A stretch of 5,094 bases of DNA. Source: DASWIV01 sp036397475. Lineage in GTDB: Bacteria; JAJVIF01; JAPKYR01. Below the pieces are notes generated by a model. The model did no database searches, was not told the origin of the DNA, and saw nothing but the letters and a program-made list of their open reading frames with translations. Shown here one piece after another: positions 1 through 5,055 of this stretch; position 1 is the first letter of the stretch, and every line of letters begins with the position of its first letter. The stretch is from positions 1 through 5,094 of the forward strand of contig DASWIV010000087.1 of assembly GCA_036397475.1 (NCBI GenBank), written 5' to 3'. Both the position numbers and the translations under genes were made by a program.

Positions 1-187
1 GAGGATCATGAGGTTATTCTCAGATTTATAGAGGCTCACTCAGCTTGTCAATGCTACCCGGGCAAAGAAATCCACTGACAAGCACGTTCGCCATGAGGAT
101 CATGAGGTTATTCTCAGATTTAAAGTGGCTCACTCAGCTTGTCAATGCTACCTAGCAAAGAAATCCACTGACAAGCACGTTCGCCAT
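1..187. repeat. Two tandem copies of a 93-94 bp repeat
   Basis: Copy 1 spans 1-94 and copy 2 spans 95-187, lying head to tail with no spacer. They differ at about five positions: two substitutions near 29-32/123-126, and a small indel with two changes around 57-60/151-153. Each copy contains an 8-bp inverted repeat, GCTTGTCA ... TGACAAGC, at 43-50/76-83 and 137-144/169-176. The arms are intact in both copies, although one of the copy differences falls in the loop between them. Copy 1 begins at the window edge, so the array may continue to the left. On the minus strand copy 1 contains an 18-codon reading frame, but the equivalent frame in copy 2 stops after 11 codons, so the repeat is probably non-coding. 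The block lies downstream of the HD-domain gene. Confidence 0.9.
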
Positions 188-226
188 GAAGAGAAGCATG
201 TGTTATTCAAGCTCCCAATGCTACCC
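188..226. repeat. Decayed, shortened third copy of the tandem repeat
   Basis: After copy 2 the sequence restarts with a GA-rich stretch and a GTTATTC that match the repeat start. It then lacks about 20 bp of the unit and rejoins it at CAATGCTACC (216-225). Similarity ends there, just before the 3' end of the HD-domain gene. This looks like an older copy eroded by substitutions and an internal deletion, which suggests array growth from the left side. The alignment is by eye. Confidence 0.55.
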
Positions 227-234
227 AATTGGGA
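213..234 (-). terminator. Weak stem-loop just after the HD-domain gene
   Basis: TCCCAAT (213-219) and ATTGGGA (228-234) form a perfect 7-bp stem with an 8-nt loop, 8 bases past the stop codon of the minus-strand HD gene. The same bases also contain the 10-bp palindrome CCCAATTGGG (224-233), which would compete with the stem. No T-run follows on the minus strand, so this is not a textbook intrinsic terminator. It could be a 3'-end stabilising hairpin or simply a by-product of the decayed repeat. Confidence 0.3.
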
Positions 235-242
235 TAAACGCT

Positions 243-959
243 TTATGAGAGTTCGGTGCCGTTGATTATCAGGCGGAATTTGCATCCGAGTAGGCGGCAG
301 GATTTGCGTACCATAACCATGCGGGAGGTGAATATCTCAAAATACTCCATGACACTGGCTATGGCAGTATCGATGGTCACTTCGGCGGTGATGGCGCGTT
401 CTTCGGGATCCGCGCTCAGACGGCATCTTTGCGCGGCCAGATTTACCCTGTCGTGGATGTCGTGGGTGTTTGGATCGGGATATCTGACCCTGGACCGATG
501 GACATCGGTTTTGTCAGCGATAATCAGGCATGCGGCGGTTTCGTCGACAGGAATCCCGTATTCTTCCTCGTGGTTTGAAATAGCCGTCAGGATAGTAGCA
601 ATATCGACATAATCCAGCCCGTGGTCGACAAGGATGGGATAAACCATGAGGGAGCCTGTCTGGCCGTGATTTGGCCGTCCAAGCATGTTGCCGACATCGT
701 GGAGGAGTCCAGCCAGATAAGCCCTTTCAGCCATTCTGCGTGAATAGCCGAGGGTGAGGGCGATTTCGCGTGCCCTGCTGGCTACCAGCCTGGTATGGCG
801 GCGTCCATGCTCTGTGTAGCCGATTGCGTCGAGGTACTTATCTGCCGCGTTTATGAGGATATTCACCCTGAGATCGTCGGCAATAGCCTTTGACATCGCT
901 TCCGACGGTATTTCCCCGGTTTTGGATTCTTCAATTTTGAGATCTTTTACTTTATGCAT
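243..959 (-). CDS. HD-domain phosphohydrolase (COG2316-like)
   Basis: A 238-aa soluble protein with no signal peptide or membrane segment. The HD fold is visible as H55, the H87-D88 doublet and D149, the usual metal ligands of the superfamily. H98 and H130 are additional conserved-looking histidines that could allow a two-metal centre. The long motifs NHEEEYG (129-135), ADKTDVHRSRVR (148-159), DIHDRVN (167-173) and SVMEYFEIF (202-210), plus the C-terminal ING segment, are as I remember them from an uncharacterised HD family annotated only as metal-dependent phosphohydrolase. The GYP motif of c-di-GMP phosphodiesterases is absent. The substrate is unknown; nucleotides or phosphoesters are typical of HD enzymes. 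The ATG at 959 is the first possible start, because an in-frame TGA lies two codons upstream. A modest AAGGG lies 11 bases before it. The gene is divergent from the SprT-like gene. Confidence 0.9.
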   Translation of the reverse strand: MHKVKDLKIEESKTGEIPSEAMSKAIADDLRVNILINAADKYLDAIGYTEHGRRHTRLVASRAREIALTLGYSRRMAERAYLAGLLHDVGNMLGRPNHGQTGSLMVYPILVDHGLDYVDIATILTAISNHEEEYGIPVDETAACLIIADKTDVHRSRVRYPDPNTHDIHDRVNLAAQRCRLSADPEERAITAEVTIDTAIASVMEYFEIFTSRMVMVRKSCRLLGCKFRLIINGTELS

Positions 960-967
960 CTTTATTC

Positions 968-986
968 ATGCCCTTAATATGGGCAT
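968..986. promoter_or_regulatory. Inverted repeat over the HD-gene ribosome binding site
   Basis: ATGCCC (968-973) and GGGCAT (981-986) are perfect 6-bp arms around a 7-bp AT-rich spacer. The repeat ends 9 bases upstream of the HD-gene start codon. On the minus-strand mRNA the AAGGG that best serves as Shine-Dalgarno (975-971) lies partly in one arm. The element could therefore be a protein operator or a small hairpin that limits translation. A minus-strand TATTAT at 990-985 overlaps the outer arm and could be a -10 box, but no convincing -35 was found. CCTTAAT also occurs twice nearby, at 972-978 and 999-1005. Confidence 0.4.
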
Positions 987-1024
987 AATAAACTTACACC
1001 TTAATTTCCCTTCTAACAAGGGAT

Positions 1025-1034
1025 TTATGCATAA
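1025..1034. promoter_or_regulatory. 10-bp palindrome in the divergent intergenic region
   Basis: TTATGCATAA is a perfect palindrome 66 bp from the HD-gene start and 95 bp from the protease start, within the shared upstream region. Its position and symmetry would suit a dimeric repressor or activator site acting on either gene. It does not match the Escherichia coli (CTGT-N8-ACAG) or Bacillus-type LexA boxes. Short AT-rich palindromes also arise by chance. Confidence 0.25.
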
Positions 1035-1090
1035 CCGGACTTTATATGGGTAATATCACCAGATTTTTTCGGAAAATCCATATTTTTGGA

Positions 1091-1119
1091 TTGTGGGATT
1101 TTGATCCACCATTTACAAT
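1091..1119 (+). promoter_or_regulatory. Sigma70-like promoter giving a nearly leaderless mRNA
   Basis: TTGTGG (1091-1096) and TACAAT (1114-1119) are separated by exactly 17 bp. They match the housekeeping consensus at 4/6 and 5/6 positions. Transcription would start about 7 bp after the -10 box, at roughly 1126, only a few bases before the ATG at 1129. This fits the absence of a usable Shine-Dalgarno: the only purine-containing stretch, CGGG, ends 2 bases from the ATG. The prediction is by eye. Confidence 0.55.
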
Positions 1120-1128
1120 CAACCGGGT

Positions 1129-1917
1129 ATGGTAGATAACCCTCAGCAACTTAGCCTGTTCGATACGTTCAAGATAAATTCGATCCCGGTACTCAGAACA
1201 GAAGAAAATGTGGAAGAGCTCGCGATAACCACCGCGCGCACGGGTGGACTTCGGGTTTCGACAATTAAATGGAAATCCAACCGCCAGGTGATGGCGTCGG
1301 TAGGTAAAAGCGGGGTATTAAATCTGCACACAATTTACAAGGGTGCGGACCAGCTGGACTTTGAAGCGCTGACAAAAGTCCTCAAGGGAAACGCCGGAGG
1401 ACCGGACAGGCAGCGATTCCACGAATTTATAGAACAGCATCTGCCGAATCATATGCCGAACAGCCCGTCGCGCATTAAGGTACTTCCACCACGAGGGGCG
1501 TTCTACGATCTGGAAGAGATCTATTCAACCATCAATCCTCTGCTGCTTTCAAAACTCGATCCCGATCCGATCATTGGATGGTCGCCAGCAAGGGTCGGAC
1601 GCACGCAGGTTACGTGGGGAACTCACCGGAGCACAAGCGACGGACCTCTTGTCATGGTTAACCAGGTACTGGATGACTACGATATACCCAATTATGTGGT
1701 TGAACATATCCTGTGGCATGAGATCTGCCATTGCCTGGCTCCGCCGTCGAAAGGGGAAAACGGGAAGCGGCATATCCATACTCAGGAATTCAAACGCCTG
1801 GAAAAGCTTTATCCACGCCTTCATGAGGCTGAAAAGTGGGAGAATAATAATGTGGGGAAGATAATCAGGCGGCATCTGAGAATAAACCGGAGAAATGGGA
1901 ACGGTCAGAGCAGGTAA
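1129..1917 (+). CDS. SprT-like zinc metalloprotease with a beta-clamp binding motif
   Basis: A 262-aa cytoplasmic protein. The C-terminal half follows the SprT-like pattern: a DLEEIY...IN helix from about residue 127, a GWS...R segment (150-155), a beta strand ending VMVN (175-178), then the zinc motif HEICH (197-201) with catalytic E198. The third ligand is probably H217 in HTQEF, mirroring the HGPEF of SPRTN at nearly the same spacing. The C-terminal zinc ribbon of classical SprT is missing; the protein ends in an Arg/Lys-rich tail that could bind DNA. Residues 30-110 form a second domain similar in style to those before the catalytic region in SprT/YgjP-type proteins. Residues 7-11, QLSLF, match the canonical beta-sliding-clamp binding pentapeptide. 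The inferred role is cleavage of DNA-bound or crosslinked proteins at replication forks. The ATG at 1129 follows an in-frame TGA at 1102, and the only other codon it could use upstream is ATT. Confidence 0.88.
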   Translation: MVDNPQQLSLFDTFKINSIPVLRTEENVEELAITTARTGGLRVSTIKWKSNRQVMASVGKSGVLNLHTIYKGADQLDFEALTKVLKGNAGGPDRQRFHEFIEQHLPNHMPNSPSRIKVLPPRGAFYDLEEIYSTINPLLLSKLDPDPIIGWSPARVGRTQVTWGTHRSTSDGPLVMVNQVLDDYDIPNYVVEHILWHEICHCLAPPSKGENGKRHIHTQEFKRLEKLYPRLHEAEKWENNNVGKIIRRHLRINRRNGNGQSR

Positions 1918-3875
1918 GGATCTTTATCCGGCGACACAACAATTTCGATTGTGTCATCTTCACTTCTTCTTATATCGACTGGCAGAACTATTTTTTCAAG
2001 AAGCAATCCACAGAATCCCTCATTCTCAATTTCACAGTAATTTACTGATATATCGATGTCCAGAATTCCTGAAGACATTGGTGTTATAAGGACGTCAATC
2101 CTGTCTGAAGGCATCTGCAGGTCGCCATTAATTACCCTGATCATGTCGGTATTTCGGGATGATACGGTGACATTGAACGGGGCAGATTCATTAATTTTCA
2201 GATTTTCCGGCAGGTCGATGTTAATGATAAGGTGCACGATGCTGCCGTAGGCCAGAGCTAATGGCAAGCCCTTTGCCATATCGTTATTTAAGGACAGGTT
2301 AAGGACACTTGCCGAATCTGTTTCGATATCGAATTTAATAATCCTTCCATGATTGGTGTCGGCGATGTAAATGAATCTGTTGTCTGAACTGATAGCGCCG
2401 GGTTCATCGAGGGTTAACTCGGAAACGTTTTCAAAAATTGTTTCCACTTCACGGGTATCTGGAACGACACGCTTAATTTTCGAATTATATGTATCCGCGA
2501 CAAGAAGTCCGAAATCGCTATAGTCGATTCCAAGTGGATGCTGGAGGCGAACATCATCGCCTATGCCATCGACATCGCCGTACTCGAACAATCCCGCTCC
2601 GACAATTGTCGTGATCCATGCATTTCCATGTGTTAAAACGCGACGTACGGACGAAGATTCTGAATCGACAAAAAACAGCTCGTCGTTCTGGAACGATAAT
2701 CCCGACGTCTGAGCTAGTTTGGAGCTGTCGAGATCCTGATCGTAGAGGCCTTCCCATCCCTTACCGGCAAACCAGTTGAATCGTCCGGACCGGAGATTGT
2801 ACTGCCAGATCTGGTGGGTCCCTGCCATCGCAATATACAAGATGTTGTCAGCCAGTTCGACGTCCCATGGAGTGCTCAACTCGGGAGTCTCGGGTGTGCC
2901 AAACCATCCGCGCCGATTACTTAGCGTCTCCACCGTTTTTTCGTTTAGGTCGATTACTCTGATGAGATTGTTTCCGGCATCGGCTACGTACAATTTTTCA
3001 TCGCGCGAGACAAGTCCGAGTGGATTATTGAATGACGCCGTTTCAAAATTTCCATCCGATTTGCCCACGATGCCGCTCCCGATAAAAGTTTGAATCGATC
3101 CATCTGTACCAGTGACAATTATCCGGTGGTGTCCGCTGTCGCTGATGAATAACCGTCCATTCCCGTCAGCGTGGATCCCACCAGGGAAGCTGAGGAATCC
3201 ATCGGGAATAGCATCGCTTTCGGGAGAAAATTCTATTTTGCCTGGTAGATAGGTTCCCTTCTCCGTGTGTATCTCGATCATGCGTTCGATTAGTGAGTCT
3301 ATCTGATCGAGGTATTGCTCGCCGAACGCTCTCGCGATAATCTGTCCCTCAGGATCGATGAGTACCTGGGTCGGCCATCCCTGAGGGATGTATGCGCTCC
3401 AGATTTCGTAGTCAGAGTCATTAGCGACCGGATGAGTAAGGCCGTAACGGAGAATCGCCTGCCGAAGGTTGTCAGCTTCCTTTTCCGTATCAAACTTGGC
3501 AGAGTGAATGCCTATCACCACCAGTTCATCGGGATATTTTTCTTCGAGATATTTCAAGTCAGGGATAATGTGCATGCAGTTGACGCAACAGTAAGTCCAG
3601 AAGTCGAGGAGGACAATTTTGCCGCGGAGGTCGGCGAGGCGAACAGGGTGGTCGGTGTTGAACCATCCGACAGCGCCGTCGAGTTCTTTAGCGGGACCCT
3701 GGGAAAGAAGGTTGCCTTGCTTGTCAGTCTGGCTGATGAGGACTTCGGAGTCGGGGAACATCATGGGGTAGCGCGACTGCTCGGCGTCGATAGCCATAGC
3801 GAGATGGTAGCGTTTAACGGCTACTGGAGTGAGTATGGCGATTATGGTGAGATATATCAGGAGACGTTTTATCAT
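1905..3875 (-). CDS. NHLRC2-like thioredoxin-fold and NHL beta-propeller protein, exported or membrane-anchored
   Basis: About 656 aa from the ATG at 3875. The N-terminus is K-R followed by about 15 hydrophobic residues, a signal peptide or uncleaved anchor, so the rest should be extracytoplasmic. Residues ~68-200 form a thioredoxin/TlpA-like fold with the redox motif C97-V-N-C100 inside WTYCCVNC (an extra Cys lies at 96) and the cis-proline segment GWPT near 166-169. This Cys-Cys context is typical of NHLRC2 proteins. Six NHL blades follow, marked by ISDSGHHRI (~246), VADAGNNLI (~297), IAMAGTHQI (~348), FVDSESSSV (~402), VADTYNSKI (~459) and IADTNHGRI (~504). A beta-rich C-terminal domain carries C614 and C622, a possible disulfide. 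The redox partner is unknown. An in-frame TTG at 3887 could add four residues, but neither start has a clear Shine-Dalgarno. The 3' end overlaps the convergent protease gene by 13 bp. Confidence 0.9.
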   Translation of the reverse strand: MIKRLLIYLTIIAILTPVAVKRYHLAMAIDAEQSRYPMMFPDSEVLISQTDKQGNLLSQGPAKELDGAVGWFNTDHPVRLADLRGKIVLLDFWTYCCVNCMHIIPDLKYLEEKYPDELVVIGIHSAKFDTEKEADNLRQAILRYGLTHPVANDSDYEIWSAYIPQGWPTQVLIDPEGQIIARAFGEQYLDQIDSLIERMIEIHTEKGTYLPGKIEFSPESDAIPDGFLSFPGGIHADGNGRLFISDSGHHRIIVTGTDGSIQTFIGSGIVGKSDGNFETASFNNPLGLVSRDEKLYVADAGNNLIRVIDLNEKTVETLSNRRGWFGTPETPELSTPWDVELADNILYIAMAGTHQIWQYNLRSGRFNWFAGKGWEGLYDQDLDSSKLAQTSGLSFQNDELFFVDSESSSVRRVLTHGNAWITTIVGAGLFEYGDVDGIGDDVRLQHPLGIDYSDFGLLVADTYNSKIKRVVPDTREVETIFENVSELTLDEPGAISSDNRFIYIADTNHGRIIKFDIETDSASVLNLSLNNDMAKGLPLALAYGSIVHLIINIDLPENLKINESAPFNVTVSSRNTDMIRVINGDLQMPSDRIDVLITPMSSGILDIDISVNYCEIENEGFCGLLLEKIVLPVDIRRSEDDTIEIVVSPDKDPYLL

Positions 3876-3908
3876 CAGGTGTAACAAAATTTTACATCAG
3901 ATATCAGG

Positions 3909-3914
3909 ATTATA
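3909..3914 (-). promoter_or_regulatory. Consensus -10 box for the thioredoxin/NHL gene
   Basis: On the minus strand the sequence reads TATAAT, a perfect -10 hexamer, 33 bases before the ATG at 3875. It lies between that gene and the terminator of the preceding gene, as expected for an independent promoter. Transcription would start near 3902, giving a leader of about 27 nt with no clear Shine-Dalgarno. No good -35 lies 16-18 bp upstream; a TTGTGC is 21 bp away. An activator may be needed, or the site may be fortuitous. Confidence 0.45.
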
Positions 3915-3946
3915 CGACTGGTTAATTGGTTCATTGCACAAATAGA

Positions 3947-3968
3947 AACACCGGATTACTCCGGTGTT
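3947..3968 (-). terminator. Rho-independent terminator after the 265-aa gene
   Basis: AACACCGG (3947-3954) and CCGGTGTT (3961-3968) form a perfect 8-bp stem with a 6-nt loop. On the minus strand the stem is followed by the T-rich tail TCTATTTG; on the plus strand no T-run follows. It lies about 35 bases past the stop codon of the gene ending at 4004 and upstream of the thioredoxin/NHL promoter, so it separates the two minus-strand genes into different transcripts. Confidence 0.75.
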
Positions 3969-4003
3969 CTTAATGGGGTGGTTCTGATGGGTCTGTGAGG
4001 GAC

Positions 4004-4801
4004 TTATACTTCATATGAAGATGGAATGGCTTTGCCAAAATCCACAATCGTTATAAGCCAGCGCGCTCTTTCATTTAGGTAGTCCTCATGATGATAGAGT
4101 ACGCCTGAAGGGATGACCGGATTTTCTGATTCCGCAATTCTGAATCCAGGATCATGCTTGTAGACAGGGATAATTGAGCCCAGATCAGCGGTTAATCCAT
4201 GGAATCCGTCATAATAATAAGTCGGAAATTCCGGAATGTACGCGAACTCAAATGAGGAATCCTGGACTCTCAGCCAGCTTAAGTCGGGGTCGGTAGTGAA
4301 AATATTCAACTGCCAGCCGGTATGGGGGGACGCGAGTTGGATTGAGGTAAATCCCGGTGCGACCTGAATGCTTGAAGTATCGGCGCGAGGCTGAAGGTAT
4401 CCGGAAGATTCAAAGCCATTTCCGTTTACATAGACAGGATCTATGAATCCCGCCTGTATAAGTTTGATATCGTCCCTTGGTATAAGCTGCTGGCCTCCTT
4501 CAATACAGGTTATAAGAATTCCTCCATCAGTTATATACGAAATGTTGCAATCGCAGGGAAAATCTATCACGGGGATAAATTTTGTAGGCAATACCATGGT
4601 CTGAAAGCCTTCAGATTCCAGATATCCACTTACCTGTTCAGCCCTGGACTGAGGCAGTCCTTCAAACAGAATCCCCTGTTGGGACTGCAGCCTGGACCTG
4701 ACATCGATGATCGGCCTGCCGAGTATCAGTGCACATTGGTCCTGTAAAAGTCGAGCCGGGAGTCTTGTGTATGAGTCTAAAAGTACTGAATATTTTTCCA
4801 T
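4004..4801 (-). CDS. Unrecognised 265-aa protein, two-domain
   Basis: I do not recognise this family. There is no signal peptide or membrane segment, so it is probably cytoplasmic. Residues 1-80 look like a small alpha/beta domain: a strand YSVLLDSY, two helices, then GILFEGLPQSRAEQVSGYL (43-61) and GFQTMVLP (65-72). The pattern of a strand, a helix containing A-E-Q-V, and a strand recalls ferredoxin-like or L7/L12-CTD-like modules used in regulatory or adaptor proteins. This is a structural guess only. Residues 81-265 are rich in beta strand and aromatics (YIPEFPTYYYDGF, 188-200) and contain C83-D-C85, with further cysteines at 23 and 99. No catalytic signature is obvious. The start is well supported: AGAGGTGA lies 6 bases before the ATG. 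The gene has its own structured leader and a good terminator, so it looks functional. It may share a transcript with the gene fragment at the right edge. Confidence 0.8.
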   Translation of the reverse strand: MEKYSVLLDSYTRLPARLLQDQCALILGRPIIDVRSRLQSQQGILFEGLPQSRAEQVSGYLESEGFQTMVLPTKFIPVIDFPCDCNISYITDGGILITCIEGGQQLIPRDDIKLIQAGFIDPVYVNGNGFESSGYLQPRADTSSIQVAPGFTSIQLASPHTGWQLNIFTTDPDLSWLRVQDSSFEFAYIPEFPTYYYDGFHGLTADLGSIIPVYKHDPGFRIAESENPVIPSGVLYHHEDYLNERARWLITIVDFGKAIPSSYEV

Positions 4802-4807
4802 TTGAGT

Positions 4808-4886
4808 TCACCTCTACTATTAACTGACATGGTTCGCAAATTACGCCTTCTGATCAAGAAATTTTGGGTTCGAGATTCAGGAGGTG
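4808..4886 (-). promoter_or_regulatory. Strong Shine-Dalgarno with an upstream anti-Shine-Dalgarno mimic
   Basis: On the minus strand the leader of the 265-aa gene carries AGAGGTGA (4815-4808), a strong ribosome binding site. About 60 bases upstream in the same leader is CACCTCCTGA (4886-4877), whose CACCTCCT equals the 16S rRNA anti-Shine-Dalgarno. CACCTC can pair perfectly over 6 bp with GAGGTG, which would hide the ribosome binding site. Pairing is seen only at sequence level; no known riboswitch class is recognised. Confidence 0.4.
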
Positions 4887-4972
4887 CAGATATACAGGAA
4901 ATCATTTTCAAAGCTCCATCCTCTCCTGAAAATTTTATGCTGATTTGACCTGGATTAATCATTCACCCTATG

Positions 4973-5020
4973 CGCCGGGACAGACTGGTATTGCCTGCCC
5001 CGGCGTCCAATGGATACCAG
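4973..5020 (-). ncRNA. Structured leader element: 11-bp hairpin with a possible pseudoknot
   Basis: In minus-strand RNA, bases 5005-4995 (CGCCGGGGCAG) pair with 4983-4973 (CTGUCCCGGCG in DNA terms, CTGTCCCGGCG) as an 11-bp stem with a single G-U wobble and an 11-nt loop. The loop contains ATACCAG (4991-4985), the exact complement of CTGGTAT (5020-5014) lying 8 bases upstream of the stem. The two helices interlock as an H-type pseudoknot, or could form alternatives. On the plus strand the wobble becomes an A-C mismatch, so minus is the favoured strand. No U-run follows, so it is not a simple terminator. The element lies about 170 nt ahead of the 265-aa gene, and I recognise no known class. Confidence 0.45.
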
Positions 5021-5037
5021 AGAATTCAATGCTCTTG

Positions 5038-5055
5038 ATCAGGATCAATCCTGAT
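5038..5055. repeat. 18-bp near-palindrome across the end of the partial gene
   Basis: ATCAGGAT (5038-5045) and ATCCTGAT (5048-5055) are perfect inverted arms around a 2-bp centre. On the minus strand the palindrome spans the last codons and the stop codon of the partial reading frame. In RNA it would fold as about 6-7 bp with a small loop. It has no T-run, so it is more likely an operator-like DNA palindrome or a weak 3'-end hairpin. Confidence 0.4.

Noticed and set aside
25..94. 18-codon minus-strand frame (MANVLVSG...) inside repeat copy 1 as a possible repeated small protein.
   Set aside because: In copy 2 the same frame is shortened by an indel and an early stop after 11 codons, and there is no Shine-Dalgarno, so selection for a peptide is not supported.
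1..226. CRISPR array.
   Set aside because: The copies are contiguous 93-94 bp units with no unique spacers of uniform length, and no cas genes are present.
256..612. 118-aa plus-strand open frame opposite the HD hydrolase.
   Set aside because: It is antisense to conserved HD-family motifs, has low-complexity Ser/Ala/Arg composition, and no ribosome binding site.
3315..3884. 189-aa plus-strand open frame opposite the thioredoxin domain.
   Set aside because: It lies entirely antisense to a gene with clear thioredoxin and NHL motifs and shows no domain of its own.
4809..4887. tRNA-like look on the plus strand: terminal 7-bp pairing (CACCTCT/GGAGGTG) and a GTTCGAGA T-loop-like sequence.
   Set aside because: There is no D-arm, the anticodon-loop candidate lacks T33, the T-stem is mostly wobble pairs with no C61, and no CCA follows. 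The terminal pairing is better explained by the Shine-Dalgarno/anti-Shine-Dalgarno match on the minus strand.
4879..4945. Perfect plus-strand Shine-Dalgarno AGGAGGTG.
   Set aside because: No start codon lies at a proper distance; the overlapping GTG frame stops after about 19 codons. It is more plausible as the complement of an anti-Shine-Dalgarno on the minus strand.
4777..4962. 61-aa minus-strand reading frame in the leader of the 265-aa gene.
   Set aside because: It runs through the ribosome binding site and overlaps the start of the 265-aa gene. Its ATG lacks a well-spaced Shine-Dalgarno and the peptide has no recognisable features. A regulatory upstream ORF is possible but not supported.
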